Counted from the stretch's first letter, positions 1 to 12,889 are shown. The stretch: 64,000 nt of DNA from Carnegiea gigantea (GCA_029747015.1 JAKOGI010002809.1:1-64000), one strand, 5' to 3'. Translations and numbers: made by a program. The notes: generated from the letters alone by a model not told the origin.

Positions 1-830
1 TTTTCATCTATGCTACGACTACCTATGCGGTTACAGTAGTGGTCAATGCTAGTCCTTATGATGCGGATGATTCACTTGTTTGATCAGAAGAACTTGTATT
101 AGTTGAGCAACATTTAGAGGAGACCCCTTGAGAGGACTCATGTGGTGATGATGTAGTTGTTGGTGCTTTCCTAGCCCCATGTCGATGGATCCCATTCTTT
201 TTAAGGTCCTTGACTTTGTCTTTATCCCATCTCCTTTATTCCCTTCCACTCCCCCCCATGTGTCACTTGCTGGTTTGGTGGGTCCTTGGCTTCTAATAAG
301 GGAATGGTGAGATCTAAGAGTGGGGGAGCAAAAGCCATGCTTTAAGCTTTTGTATAAGAAAAAAAAGAGAGAAAATTTTTTTAAGAAAAACTAAAAAGAT
401 TTTATGTTTTTAGTTGCTTTTGGGAGTTTTATACTATTTTGATGTGTTTTTATTCCTTGAACCTTGACTTTTAGCTTGTATACGAGTATCATGTGCATGA
501 TAGATCTTTGTCGTAAGTGTCTCACGTTAGGCCCTAATTATAACCCTGATAGTTCATTATATCTGCACAATCCAATTCTGATTTATAACCCATCATTATC
601 TTAGGGTCTTAGTCTTCTATGATTCACTCTCCCACTTGTTTATGTACATAGTCCCTTTTTCCGCTTCCAGAAAAATAAAAGCAAAAAAAAAAAAAAATCA
701 ATAAATAAAAAAAAGTATTTGAGTCAGAAATGACGAGTATCTCTTTGAGGCATGCGTTACTAGGTGCCACCTTTTAAGACAATACTGCTATTGGAAAGCT
801 TGCTTTCCAAGTTGGTATGTAAATAATATA
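1..830. other. No gene; probable 3' internal region of a Ty3/gypsy element
   Basis: I recognise no protein here. A phrase around 315-345 (GTGGGGGAGCAAAAG), followed by A-rich tracts at 355-375 and 680-715, resembles the non-coding stretch between pol and the 3' LTR of plant Ty3/gypsy elements. This is inference from style. The short minus-strand reading frame at 49-249 is low in complexity and has no recognisable domain. Confidence 0.25.
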
Positions 831-2186
831 GTTTTTCTTTATTTTGCTTCAGCTCATAAAGCTCTGTTTTGACCTCATTTTAGCCACTATTTGATTCCCT
901 TTTCTCCACTAATTTTATGTTGGATCTTGATGAGAAATGATCAAATTTGTCTTCTTTGGTCACATATGCTTTATAAGTGATTTTTCTTATTTCTAAGAGT
1001 TCTTGCCAAGAAGATGAGAAAATCAAAACAAGGCTTTGGGGATGTATTTTGAGGAGGAAAAGAGGTCATACAAAGTTTTGAAGGCTAGAAAAGCAAGTCT
1101 AAAGGGCCAAAAAGACTGCACAATTGGCCGTGCACAATGGAACAACTGTGTAGAAAACCTATAGATTTTAGTCCTAATTCCTAAAGCTACGCACGGGCAG
1201 TACATAGCCTTACGTTTGGCCATTGTGTAGGGTGCAAGGGAACTTATGCCTCAAAGCACGGCCGCACGTCTTCCTGATTTTTTGCATTATTTATCCAGAT
1301 TTTAGGCTTCATTTGAGGCATCTTTTATACTATCATGTAAACATCTCCTTCAACCATTTTTAGGGTTGCTATTAGCCACCAAAACACCATTAGGGGGAGA
1401 ATAACTTAGGGACCATGTATGACATTGTGGATTTTGCTATTCAAGGTTAAGTTCCTCTTCTGTTTCTCTCGTCAATTTCATTTTTGTCAATTTGTTTGCT
1501 ATTTCGATTGTTCATTGTTATGCTTGCGTTTTTATGTTTATAATTTATAATTGAAGTTTTTGTTCTTTGGTTATGGTTAGCCATTGAGATGGGTAATTAA
1601 ATCTTGTTTGAGCACTAACCTAGCTTGTTTATGCTTAGATTTAGAGTTTTCTCTCATGCTCACCAAGTGTTCGATGAAATGCTTGAGAGAGTTTTTGTCT
1701 ATGCTCTGGGGCAATCGACTTACATTGAAAGGTAAAGTTGATTGTTTAGTGTGGACAGAGAGGACAACTAGTGCTTGGACATAAACATAGTCCGAATTCT
1801 ACCTAGATTTAGGGTTGCTACTCTTGTAGTTTGATTGGGCTCACCTATGAAAGTAGGCCGTTAGAATAATTTGACTAGCCTTCAACACTTAAAAATAGGG
1901 CTTAGGTGAGTTTTGATGGTGCAATTGATCATCTCTGAATGCTAGTATAACTTAGGAAGGTGAAGGGTTGACGTAATTATTTGGTCTATCTTAGGTTTAA
2001 TCATAACAAAAATCCCTTTTGTTTGTTTAGTAGTTTAGTTCTACTTCCTGTTACTCTTTGTTTTGTGGAGCTTGAAACACTTGAATTTACTTTGGTAATT
2101 AGAAACACAACTCCTTGTGAATATGACTCATGCTCACCAGTTGCCAACTGCAGCTACACTGTGCGCTTGTAGTACTTTTTACACAA
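831..2186 (+). mobile_element. Ty3/gypsy LTR (Athila/Tat-like), left boundary uncertain
   Basis: The right edge is well placed because it ends about nine bases before a degenerate Asp-tRNA primer-binding site at 2195-2212. The middle has GC-rich CACGGCCG-type motifs (about 1190-1270), which I associate with the transcribed part of such LTRs, and a long non-coding body. The left edge is a guess because no pair LTR is in the window. No gag follows: recognisable element sequence ends within about 80 bp of the primer site, so this is a truncated 5' end. Confidence 0.45.
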
Positions 2187-2194
2187 TAAATTTT

Positions 2195-2212
2195 TGGCGC
2201 TATTGCTGGGGA
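2195..2212 (+). other. Primer-binding site, Asp-tRNA type
   Basis: The sequence TGGCGCTATTGCTGGGGA differs at three positions from the site complementary to the 3' end of Asp-tRNA that is usual in Athila-like Ty3/gypsy elements. All three changes are transitions, as expected from decay of methylated cytosines. It fixes the orientation of the preceding LTR as plus. Confidence 0.6.
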
Positions 2213-2559
2213 ACAAACCCGAGTCATCCGCGAGACATACAGGAATACCCTCATCATAATGACGTAGGAATTTCCTACAAAGATCATCCTAGTTTGTGAC
2301 CTTTCGTGGGTCTACAGTATTATATCACCACATGACATCCTTGTTAAGGGTCTAAAGAAATATGATGTGGAAGACGTCCATGTGACTTCCTTTTAAAGTC
2401 ATCCCACTAATGAAATTCCTCACATGATGGTGAGCGTTTTCAGTTCAATGGAACTTGGTGGTTGGCATGGTGAAATTTGGAGGTAACTTCCCTCTTGGGG
2501 TCTTAGTGAATCCTGCATAGTTTTTAAAATGGAGGATTTCTTAAGTAGTTATTCTATTC
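2213..2559. other. No recognisable gene
   Basis: The first 80 bases may be leader of the preceding element. An open plus-strand stretch around 2330-2500 reads plausibly as protein for some 40 codons, with one stop, but I cannot assign it to a family. Confidence 0.2.
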
Positions 2560-2960
2560 AATCTACTTGTGGTTGGGTTGGAGAAGTGCTCTTTTCCCCC
2601 TTCTTCTTCCTTCTTCTTATCATCTTCCCTTCCTCTATTACGAGGTTTCTCACCCTTTTCCTTTGGGGCATTCCTAATAAAGGTTTAGAGTGTATTACCT
2701 ATTAATTTCATCTTCTTCTCACTCTTATCCAATCTTGTTTGTATTTTTTATACCATCTTCATAAGTTGAGCAATCTTGTTGTTGCCAGCCATTGGAATTG
2801 GTAATGGATTAGACTTTGACTTGGATCCTAGATTTGACCCGACTGGTGGAGTTTCGTCTGATTGCTCTCAAGATAGAACTCTCTCGGTTGATGGACTATG
2901 CTGATATGCCTTCTTAGTCTTCCTTATTCTGAGCAATAAGGTAAAGATGAGAGGTTACAA
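2560..2960 (-). pseudogene. Possible gag fragment of a Tat/Ogre-like element
   Basis: Read on the minus strand, this has a lysine-rich, coiled-coil-like stretch (NNKIAQLMKMV, then QTRLDKSEKKMKLIGN) broken by stops and followed by a basic, charged tail. It lies about 1.6 kb downstream (in minus orientation) of the primer site at 4583-4600, where gag of that element would be expected. The composition fits a gag N-terminus, but no zinc knuckle or capsid motif is visible, so the call rests mainly on position. Confidence 0.25.
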
Positions 2961-4580
2961 CATTGGCTATGGGCACGAAGGAAATGGTTATCGACTTGCA
3001 GCCTAGAAAGGAGATAAGGGTTTGAAAGTTTAGATTAGACTAGAAAGAAAGGATAAGATCAAGAAGTTGGATATGATTTAGACTGTTGGGTTTAAATGAA
3101 ATCATGCCCTACCTTGAATTGGGTCCTAATTTGGGCTTAGGAAGCTAACTTATAGACCTTAGTTAGGTCCAAAAGTAGCTCGTATAACTCATGCGCCTAG
3201 ACTGTGCTTAAGCATGACTAAACTTGGTTTACCTAGGGTGGGCTACTTTAAGCATGTGGATGGATATAGGTGGACTTATGCATAGGTAAAATATCTAGGT
3301 CTTAATTGGACTTATGCATGATAAGGTGCAACTTAGGAGATTAAGGCTCTGAAGGTCTAATAGGCATTATAAGGGACATTGGACCTAGATGAACTCGTGG
3401 ACTATGCATAATGAGGACAAAGACACATGACTCTTTGGGCCCAAGTATCCTATAATTGATGTGCTAAGACCCCAAAACAGACCATTTCGACCCATGAACT
3501 CAGACCATACACTGAGAGCTAGTATTCTAACTGGACACTACAAATGCTTACCTAAACTGACATGAACTACATTGGACATGACTACAGGTACTAGTCGGGT
3601 TCACTATTGGACCATAGGACTGACTTACTGTCATTTTACCCTTTTAATCGTTAGTCCATGCCTAATCTAATGTAATTAGACTCTTAGGAAGCTAGCTGGG
3701 TTCCTTACTGGGCCCCCAAGCCCAGCTTCCTGACTCTTAATCTTTTATCCTAGTCCAGACTAATTAGATATAGGTAGGTGCCCTTTGGGACACTGGTCGG
3801 ATTCTTAATTTACCTAGAAGACTGACTGTTACTCCCTTTACCTTGTTCTAGACTGACAATAATCCTAGCTGGAATTTTCTAAAATAGTCCTTGACCCTTA
3901 ACGAGATATAAACTCTTTATTCAGACTCATTCTAATGTAGCTGAGCCTTCTTTTCGGACTTTTTGTTGCCTATACCAAGGCTAAAACCTAGTTGGGTCCG
4001 AGATTAAGAGCCCCCTAAGCCTTAATTGGCCTCAAAGCCGCTTGGTTGATAACCCTAATTGCTAAGTTTCGGCCTTTCCTAACCTGGGCTCTTCTAAGAC
4101 ACAGTGATAACTTCACATAACCCTAAAGTACCAAACACATAAGTCTTTTGGTAGAGGTTAGTTTTAGAAATGCCATAAGAGTTGTAAACATTCACAGAAT
4201 CACGCAAACAGATGAGTTCCAATCTAAGCCAAAGCTCTAAGTTACATGGGTTTCATGTTAGGTTCAGAACAGTCTTTCTCGCAACCTGAATGCTTCATCA
4301 TCCATGGGTTGCATTTCAAGCCTAGAACATTCAGTTGCTTTCTAATATCGTGTGGACCAGGGCAGTGTGCTGTGAGTGGGTGAAGTAATTACCTGCCCAG
4401 TTGAAAGCCGAGTGGACCTACTAAGTGACTAATTACTTTCTCAAGGGGTAATGTTGGGGTTTGAGCTAGAAGTACAATTAATCCTCAGTAGGCAGCATCT
4501 TATAATGCAGATATGTCTAATGCAAGTACAATTGAGATGGTTTCCAATATCAAAGTTCAAGTCTCACCTCTTTAAAAAAA
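2961..4580. other. Leader-like non-coding region
   Basis: No reading frame over 60 codons and no domain. If the minus-strand LTR at 4605-6300 is correct, this is the long untranslated leader between its primer site and gag, as is common in Ogre/Tat elements. Short pyrimidine/purine phrases such as CTAGG recur, but I find no clear tandem array. Confidence 0.25.
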
Positions 4581-4582
4581 GT

Positions 4583-4600
4583 CCCTAGTGGAGTTTCCAC
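4583..4600 (-). other. Primer-binding site, Arg-tRNA (Ogre/Tat) type
   Basis: On the minus strand this reads TGGAAACTCCACTAGGGA or very close to it. The usual Ogre/Tat site, complementary to an Arg-tRNA as I recall it, is TGGCGACTCCGCTGGGGA, giving about four differences, three of them G-to-A. The neighbouring LTR must lie to its right and be transcribed leftward. Confidence 0.45.
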
Positions 4601-4604
4601 TTAA

Positions 4605-6300
4605 GGAGCATAGACCTTAGGAGCCCATCTCGGGTGCAATTCCTTTACGAATGTTCAAACTCGTTTCTTAGGTACTTTATTTTTTTAGAAGCAGATTAGT
4701 TTTTAAAATTTTTTTCACAATGCATAAATAACCAAAACTGAACTGTAGGACCATGGGAAATTGGGCCTTGGTCCTAACTAAGGAACCTGGTTAGGTTCCC
4801 TGGCTAGAGCTAGCCCCAATTTCCTAGGCTGGTCTCTGTCAGTAGCTAAGTCTTTCCTAGTTTTTAGGTACATGACTAATAGGATCCTAGGCTAGTTTTG
4901 TTCCTGAATTCTGGTCTAGACATGACCTGCTATTGAGATCCGAATCCATTGACCCAATTTTAGAAATGTAGATAGGAGGAAACATAAGAAAAGCATTAAA
5001 CTTGAGCTAATAGAGTTGCCAGCTGGTTTTAGGATAAACTTACAAAGCAATTATACTTTTCGTAGAAAGCCGCTATAGAAACGGATGATCGAAAGGGGCA
5101 ACAACATCAGGTGTTGATTCACTTCAAAAGGTTTTTCGAAAGGTCCCCAATTAATCCCTAGTATAGGGACCATCTTGACTCCTTATCTTGAATTGAGGAC
5201 CTAGATTCAAAGGTGATAATACGATGACATGATAGAATACATCACATCAGCATTCGTTATCATTGATGACCTCTACTATTCAATGGGGGAAGTAGAACTC
5301 AATCATACCATTACATAATCCTGTGGCATGTTAGAATCATATTAAATCATACGAAAGGTACAATCTTTAGTCCAACAGAAGCCCAAAATATAGAATAAGA
5401 GTTACACGGGCAGGAAACTACAAAGAAATTACATCTTTGGTAATTTAGAATAAAAAATCATAAAAGAGTAATAGAGCAGAAAAGGGCGGAAAGATAGAGT
5501 TTTTGTCATCCAGATAACCCTCGTGATTTGTCTGAGAACCTAGCAAAGTGATATCTTCTTATTCTCTCTCTCCTAATACCTCCAATGTGAAAAGCATTTT
5601 TCTCCTAAATTTTAATACTCCCCTGTCTCTAATTTTTTTGATGTGTTCTGATGGCAATTTGATTGATGCCTTTAGCTGATGGAAATTTTCTTGATGCCTC
5701 TAAATCTAGGGGTAGCCCCCTTTTATAGTAGTTGAGAGCATAGTCTAAATTGGTTTAGAGAAAGGCGACCTAATCCTTATCCAGTTAAGATTAATCTAAA
5801 TAAGACCACTTATTCAACTAGGATTTTGGATAATTAGTCTCGGTAAACTAATTAACCTAGAATTCTAGTTAGTTAATTCCATTCAGGCTAAAAAGGACTT
5901 GGAGATAGGAAGAAAATTATAGAGCTTGGCCAGGTTCCTAGCCAGAGGATCCGACTTGGTTCTTTGTGTGGTCAATTCATATCAAACAGAAACTCGTCGG
6001 GCTCCTAGATTGGACCAGATACGACCCAATTTGTTTTGGCCTTAATTTTCATGTCCAATATATGTTTTGAGTGATTCAATTTTCACACTAAAATTTTATT
6101 GAGTTTAGTTTCTAATAAAACTAGTTTTAGAATGTTTAGATAAGTGTGGAACAACATATAAGCAAAATAGTGAATATATGTTATTTTCAATGCAAACCGC
6201 AATGTTCAACTTATATCTTTTCGATTACTTACTGAGTTTTGACACATAATATATCGTCGAAAAGATTATTCAATGAAGAACATTGATATACAAACTCAAT
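4605..6300 (-). mobile_element. Tat/Ogre-like 5' LTR, right boundary uncertain
   Basis: The LTR call rests on two signals in the same orientation: the primer-binding site just left of it and a TATA box at 5716-5727 that would start transcription leftward, leaving about 1.1 kb of R-U5. There is no coding potential. The U3 boundary on the right is not visible and the partner LTR would be left of the window. Confidence 0.45.
5716..5727 (-). promoter_or_regulatory. TATA box of the Tat/Ogre-like LTR
   Basis: On the minus strand the sequence is TATAAAAGGGGG followed by a G/C-richer stretch, a strong match to a plant TATA box. Its position about 1.1 kb upstream of the primer site suits the U3/R border. 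Confidence 0.5.
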
Positions 6301-8329
6301 AGCTTTATGCTCGCTAGAGTGGGTCATAACTAGACGCTAAAAATTGTTAACTTGGGCGTATTTGGGCGTTTTGAGCTCTATTCGCCTTTTGTTTCTCCTT
6401 TTTATTTTTCTTTTAGACTTGAATTAAGGATTACTCTGCTCGGCCACAAAGTGCAAAAGTTAGGGGATAATTTTTATTCTTGGGCAGTTAAAAATAAGAT
6501 GTCATTTTTAGATATCTACAAAAGTAGATAGTAATTGCCAAAATCTTGGAGTTGTGTAAGGTAAGGTGGTTTGAATGTATAAAGAACTTGAGTTAAGCAT
6601 AAAAATGGTTAATGGAAGAGAATCTTATGTTTTATGTAATATAAGGGAATAGTCTACTACCAAAAACAATTGTTCTATTTAATTTTTGCTTATTTATGGA
6701 TTAGTTGCGTCTACATCCACCTGTTGACTTTAGCATTTTACTTTGCTTGCAGTAATGAGCTCTACCAAACTAGAATGGGCAAGCTCTTCATCTACAGCTT
6801 AGAATGATTTGACAAAGAATCCTAGATAGCTTTCATCCAATGTTTATTGAATCCGAATTAGGGGTTGAATGAGAATAGTTGCAACTACATACAGTTTTAG
6901 CTGCATAAAGCTAGTGTGGTGCTAAAAAGCTTGCTTATTATTATAAACATGACTCGAATTCTAAGCTACACTGACTTAATTACAATTCCTTTATGCCTAA
7001 AAGAAAATAATACTTTTTAGAGGGGGGCTTAGTACTTTGATAATATCAATTGCAGGCTTTAATGATGGGAAAAAAGTGTGGAGAACTTGTGCCTAAAAAG
7101 AAGCCCTTAATCTCAATGGTGATATTGCTTGGTTGTTTTGGATGAATGGAAAGATCTAGAAAGATGATGTCAATCTTTTGTTTTTTTTTTTTTTAATGGG
7201 ATAGCAAAAAAAATATTTTAAGAGAAGTAAAAACAATTGACAGTTTTTGTGGAGTGCGGTATGGGAGTAGTTTCTCCATTTTATTGGTAACCAGGACCCT
7301 GAATGTGCTCCTTGATTTAGCAAATTGCGCCTTTGCAAGGTGTCATTCTATGAGCGCAAAAAATCACTATACTGTTACAATGTTACATTACCAGTAAATC
7401 CTAAGAAAACCAAATTTCTGTATCTAGATGTACATTCATGTTTCTGAAAAGTACATGTCTCCATATTTTATGTGTCAATTCTTGTGTAAACAAAGTTCTA
7501 TTGCTTGATTGCATTCTTCAAGGGGATGTTTGAATGTTCTACTCATCCTCATGTGTAGTAATGTTTTAATGGGTTGCTGGAGTTTCAAATTGAAAAATTT
7601 GAGGTTATCCATTACACATTGGTAGATTAGAGGCTCATCATGCCAAATAATGATATAGGATAAATTTTAAGCTAGTTGAGGAAAATAACTCTAGTTTTGT
7701 TGTAGGAACTCATATGCAACAGCTTAACTACCGACTTACCACAAAGCATTTGGTGAGAGATGCTTTACTGGTACCCACAATCTTATCTTATGTATAGAGT
7801 AGCTACTCATTGTACATAAGAGCAACAGAGAGTCAACTAGACTGGGAAGAATAGTTAATTTATGTTTTTTTTTTCGCCATTTACCTACATCCCAGAGTAG
7901 AAGAATGATACTATGAGACTATGAGTGTAAAGAGAGACAAGAATGAAAGTGACTCTTTTGAGCTACACTTCCTCTTAGCATTTGAAAGTTGCATTTGTTT
8001 TGACTTTGTTTTATTTGCTATTTATTATTCTTTCTTTACTCATGCAGGATGGTTCGGATTAGGATGGCGTGGATTGTAGGTTAAATTTATAGTAAAATCA
8101 CGATACAGTCATGCTAGGCCTTTATTGTTAGACACTTAGACTTTAATGTTAGTAGTTTAGGTATAAATAACAATTGTTGGCTTGTATTCTATTTTCACGG
8201 TTTGATTAGGTGGATTACTTTGATAAATGATGCACTTTGTAGAGATACACTCTAGATTTATTCATATGAATCAACTGGTTTTGGGTTATCATTCCCTTAC
8301 TAGTTAAAAATATATTGTGTACATATATG
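6301..8329. other. Unassigned AT-rich sequence
   Basis: No convincing gene, RNA or repeat boundary. It may include U3 of the LTR to the left. Poly-T runs at 7181-7195 and 7867-7875 and short open frames of 60 codons do not look coding. Confidence 0.3.
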
Positions 8330-8786
8330 TTATTTAAAAAGTAATATGGTCATGTATGACTTGCGGACCTTATGGTATATACTGATATATGGACCAAAAA
8401 TGGAGAGTGTGCCAGTAACAATAATGTCATTGCCGAAGATAGAATCTGCAACAACTTGCTTGTTGCAGGCGCATTGAAATCCATTCACAACCCTGGAGGT
8501 TTTTATAACAATTACGTTGTTGCTAATAATAGCCTGCATTTAGTGCAACAACATATATTGTTAATAGGTAGCATACTGTAATGGCATAGTCGTTCTTTTG
8601 CAACAACATATCTTTAACTACGACACGTGTTATTACAAAAGCAGTATTTTTCGTTATTATTTTGCAACACAATTATGCGCACTGATCCTACAATGACAAA
8701 TATCATTGTAAAAAATATTTAGCGTAACAACTTGCTATATTTTGCAATGACGAGGTTCATTGCCAAAAAGGGTTATTCGTGTAGTG
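8330..8786. mobile_element. CACTA-like transposon end with subterminal repeats
   Basis: The block is rich in short repeats of GCAACAAC and CATTGCC and their complements (for example 8450-8475, 8543-8555, 8600-8615, 8725-8770) and ends in GTAGTG at 8781-8786. CACTA transposons end in CACTA...TAGTG and carry such subterminal repeats. I found no matching CACTA left end, so this is one end, or a MITE that has lost the other. Overlapping open frames on both strands at 8330-8581 reflect the repeat structure, not a gene. Confidence 0.4.
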
Positions 8787-8879
8787 TTCCAGGCACCTTA
8801 ACCCAATGGTTTTTGTGCACGTTTTCTCTAACATTATTTGGACATTCTAGGATTTGATATCTGTGGAAGAGTCAAGAAA

Positions 8880-9600
8880 TTTTGCTATCGTAGGAAAACA
8901 TTATAGGAATCAACCCATACTTTCATAGCTTTTATCTCAAAACATAATGACCAAACCTGTAACTCATTTTAGACTGATCAGTCTTTGCAACACGATTTAT
9001 AAAAATTCTAGCCAAATGCCTAGTTAATAGACTAAGACCTTGACCTTTACAGGCCCCATTTAGAGTGAATTTGTCTCAAATAGACAAATTGATGATGGCT
9101 TGTTAACTGCTCATGAAATTATGAAAAATTTTGAAATACTAAAATTAAGAATGCTTGGGTTGCACTCAAGCTTAACGTAAAAAAAGCATACGAAAGAGCT
9201 CAGTAGGATTTTTTAAATTCATTATCTTATTCAACCTAATTTCCCACTAAAATGGACTGAATAGATGAGTGGGATTCTTGACTAACTTTAGTAGGTGCAG
9301 TTCAACGACCTTATTGAAGATCGAACTTGTGGTTCATTAAGCCGACTCATGGGATTTGCTAAGTAGATCCACTATGCCCCCATCTTTTCTTGATTTGTGT
9401 GGACATTCTCACTGCAATGCTTATGAAGAATAAAAGCATTGACAAATATAGAATTGGGATCAAAAGCTACTTAAAGACTTCCCAAATCCATTGCATGCTA
9501 TCTAATGTGGACAATCTCCACTTTGTAGGGGAAATCTTAAAGATCACATTAGGTTGAGAGTCTACACGCGTTGAGGCTAATTAATTAATTTCCAAAAATC
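8880..9600 (+). pseudogene. LINE (L1-type) reverse-transcriptase fragment
   Basis: Plus-strand translation shows ordered RT motifs of plant L1 elements in shifting frames: ISLCNTIYKILAKCLVN (about 8978-9030), FVSNRQIDDGLLTAHEI (about 9068-9118), WVALKLNVKKAYERAQ (about 9155-9203) and a PLSPYLFLICVDIL-like stretch (about 9375-9420), then a degraded relative of the catalytic ADD box (VDNLHF, about 9505). Several frameshifts and stops separate them. There is no ORF1 or endonuclease. The left side is cut by the CACTA-like block and the right by an LTR at 9659. Confidence 0.75.
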
Positions 9601-9658
9601 ATCTTCGGTATTTTGTGTTCATATCTTGCAAACCAATATAAATGTCGCCATTGGAGGG

Positions 9659-10977
9659 TGATGAATGTCATATTTGCATAGATTATTTGAGGGTTTGCGA
9701 GTTATTTTATGGCATTAGCGTGCTTAATTGTACGATTTATGTCCTTATTTCTATTATTATGCTTGGTTGGGCTTGTTTTGTGAGTGTTTGTAGATTTTGA
9801 CTTTGTGAGTAAAGTTTTGCGAGTGAAGTGATGATTTTGAGCCTTGTGGATCAAAGAACACAGCAAAAGAGGCTCAAAGACACCCAACATGGACCAACTG
9901 TGGCTAGAATCACGATGTAGGGGGATCCAAGAGAAGTAACAAAACAAGTGAGGGAGAATCAATGTGACTAGTCGCCACCATGGTCTGACCATGGTGGTGC
10001 CCATGTTCCATGGCGGCCTTGTTTTCCCTGAGTTTGCTTAATTCTTCGCGATTGTTAGTGTCCCAACCGTTTAGACATTTTTGCAGACTTTGTTTCAGCG
10101 ATAAATATCTTGTTTTCAGCCTCACTTCATCATCATATCATTCCATCTAATCCACTATCTTAGATTAGTTTTCCTTCCACCATAGAGAGAGTTTGAGGAG
10201 GAAGAAGAAGAAGAATAAGATTTGCATAGGAAACGTGGAACGAGCAAGCATCAAAAGATCAATGATTCACCATGGAAACTAAGCATTCTTCCTCTATGTT
10301 TTGCTCATATCTCAATTAGATTTATTTTTAGTTTGTAATTAGATTTCTTTACCATGGCAAAGTAGATAATTTATAGATTTAGGATTTATGAATTAATTGA
10401 TGTATTTATTTTTAATATCTGCACTTCAATCATTTGATTTAAGTTGATTTCATGTTTAATACTACTTTAGTGCCTTAATTTGTGAGCATGCTAATTGGAC
10501 ATCTTATTGCTTGATTTTAGATGTTGGGTGAAGTATTGAAAGGTAAAATTTGGCATTGGAAAAATAAAATCGAACTTGTATGTGTGAATTCTTGAGAAAG
10601 ATTTGCCACTCGAGAGGGCATGAGTGATAATCCTTTTCCTATTGAGTCCAAATTGATTGAAAACCATGAAAGTAGGGGATTGATTGATACTAGGCATTTC
10701 ACTATAGCTTGAAAGAGAGTAATGATACTTTGATTATCATGCTTTAAACTGAGTTGGCTTAGATTGATCGATATGTAATGAGCTTGAGTGGTTTACCATA
10801 TAGTGAACCATCTTCTTGAACGTTTATTTCCATTCAAATTAGTTCTAGTCATTTCCTTATCCCAATTTTGATTCACTTAGTCCATATTGAGGGAATATAA
10901 CCCGATAGCTTGACATAGTTTCTGTGAGCTTGACCTTGATGTGCTACAACGCCACCATACGCTTGCAGCCTTATTAA
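9659..10977 (+). mobile_element. Ty3/gypsy LTR (Athila/Tat-like)
   Basis: It begins TGATGAATGTCA directly after a purine tract (TTGGAGGG, 9651-9658) and stops a few bases before a degenerate Asp-tRNA primer site at 10983-11000, giving about 1.3 kb. It is non-coding. Only about 30 bp of internal sequence follow before the Tat LTR (copy A) begins near 11030, so the element behind this LTR was interrupted or truncated there. Confidence 0.5.
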
Positions 10978-10982
10978 GTTTT

Positions 10983-11000
10983 AGGCACCATTGCAGGGGA
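10983..11000 (+). other. Primer-binding site, degenerate Asp-tRNA type
   Basis: AGGCACCATTGCAGGGGA differs at four of 18 positions from the Athila-type site, two of the changes being G-to-A. It lies at the same relative position after its LTR as the site at 2195-2212. Confidence 0.5.
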
Positions 11001-12478
11001 CTAGTGTCAGATATTGGGTTTTTCTTGATTGCATGCAGTTTATTAAAACTTTTATTTTTTTGATTGCATGAAATAAGTATTTTTCATGAATTAGTCTTAT
11101 CAATGAGGCATCTGCTGAATGTAGAATTCTTGGTGACCACTTATTAGCACATCATGTTAAAGTAATTAAGTTATACAGGAAACTAGAAATCAACAAATTT
11201 TAGTGGTCACTTTACTATGATCATATTTTTATTTTATAAACAAGGCTATGAGTACAAGACACATAATCATGTAGTGTCAAATAATAACATGATGATGAAG
11301 ATAAAATTTAAAGAATTCAGTGTTTTTAGTTTATGGCCCTCAAACTTTGTCCCAATTTGAGTAGAGCAATAAATGATTCTTGATTTCTTTTTCTCCCAAG
11401 TGCATGAGGGGGGAGGGGATTCTTTTTTCGAAAGAATAATACTTTTCCAACGTTTTGTATAGAGAATTTGGTAGGAATCCACTACCACCAAGTTTTAAGA
11501 GGCCTTTTTTATGAGGGAAGAGTGAGGTAGAGTTTTGCTAGAGAGATAAGAAGTATACTTTAGGGAAGATAAAAATAAAGTTTTATAGGTGGAAGTTGTG
11601 TTTTTAAAATAAAGCGTGCATGCGTCTAGATATAATGCTAGGAAGATGACTATGTTAGGTAAAAAATAATTCAAGAGTATTAATCAAATTATTCTTATTC
11701 TTTAAATTATGTAAAATGGCGCAAAATTGGGTGTTGTGCAAGACAGGACCTACTGGTATACATTAGGACCTAATGGCAGCCGTTAGGTGGCAAAAACTCG
11801 TCACTAGGTCCTAGCAGTTGTTATGATCATGCCGTCTGTCCCTGTTTTTACTTTGAGAGAATTCTTTGTGAAAGTTTTATCGCAAAACAATGCACCACTT
11901 CTATTAGTCATAATCTCTCTCACTTATACTCAAGCTTTCGAGTGCAAGCCCCTATGCCAACAAATCACTTAAACTCCAAGGTTTTTGCTCTTTTTGCAAT
12001 TATTTTTGAAACTTTTGGGTTTTGAATACTTCTAAAAGCTTTTTAGAAATTTTTCTGTACACCTAAAAAACATTTTTTTTTTTTTGCGGAGCAATTATTG
12101 GAATCGAAATGGAGTGTTGTTTTACCCTCGGTAGTTTATGTATTGGTCATCACCATGCAACAATGCACTAGAAATACAATCATGGGGTCTATCTAGAATC
12201 TCGTAGGCATCAATTTGGTACTTACAAGAGCCCCCACATTAGCCAAGGCCATTTGGGCAAAGAGCAAAGTATGGGACTATCATACAGGATATATGCTGGT
12301 GCAAGAGTGAATACAAGAGTCCTTTCGGAGACTAAGATTTGCCCAAGAGCACAAGTTCCATTTGAGGAAAAATTGTTGAAAATTTTGGAATCTTGTTAAG
12401 GAAAGAGGGTTTTACAGGGTCGAGGTCCCTCCCATAAAGAAGAATAAACTATTTTGAGGGTTGACGATTTGATAGGAT

Positions 12479-12889
12479 AAAAATTTCATGATTGATGGTC
12501 TCTTAGCAATAAAAATTTGAGGATTTAAGGTCTCACACTGATAACAATTTGTTGCTAGACAGTCTTACATTGATTTAAAAAATTCAGGCTTGACAATGTA
12601 TAGTGGTTTAAAAATTTCAGGCTTGATGGTCTCACATTTGTAAAATTTTGAGGTTTGATGGTCTATAGTAGTTCAAAAATTAGAGGTTTTATGGTTTCCA
12701 ATGGTTTAAAAGTTTGAGGTTTGATGGTCTCACACTGGTTTGAAAATTTTAGGGCTTGATAGCCTCTGCTAGTTTAAAAATTTGAGGCTTGCCGGTTTCT
12801 ACTGATTTCAAAATTTAATGCTTAACAGGCTCACACCAATAAGTATTTGAGGCTTGAGAGTCTCCACTAGTTTAAAAATTTGAAAAAAA
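12479..12889. repeat. Minisatellite, about 33-bp unit, in U3 of LTR copy A
   Basis: About twelve diverged units occur, each roughly AAAATTTGAGGCTTGATGG followed by a variable TCTCACACTGGTTTA-like half. A related but shorter array is at the same relative place in LTR copy C (53346-53635). In element orientation it lies upstream of the TATA-like box, so it is part of U3. Confidence 0.75.

Noticed and set aside
12479..12889. CRISPR-like array
   Set aside because: The units are diverged throughout with no separate spacers, and the genome is a plant; it is a minisatellite.
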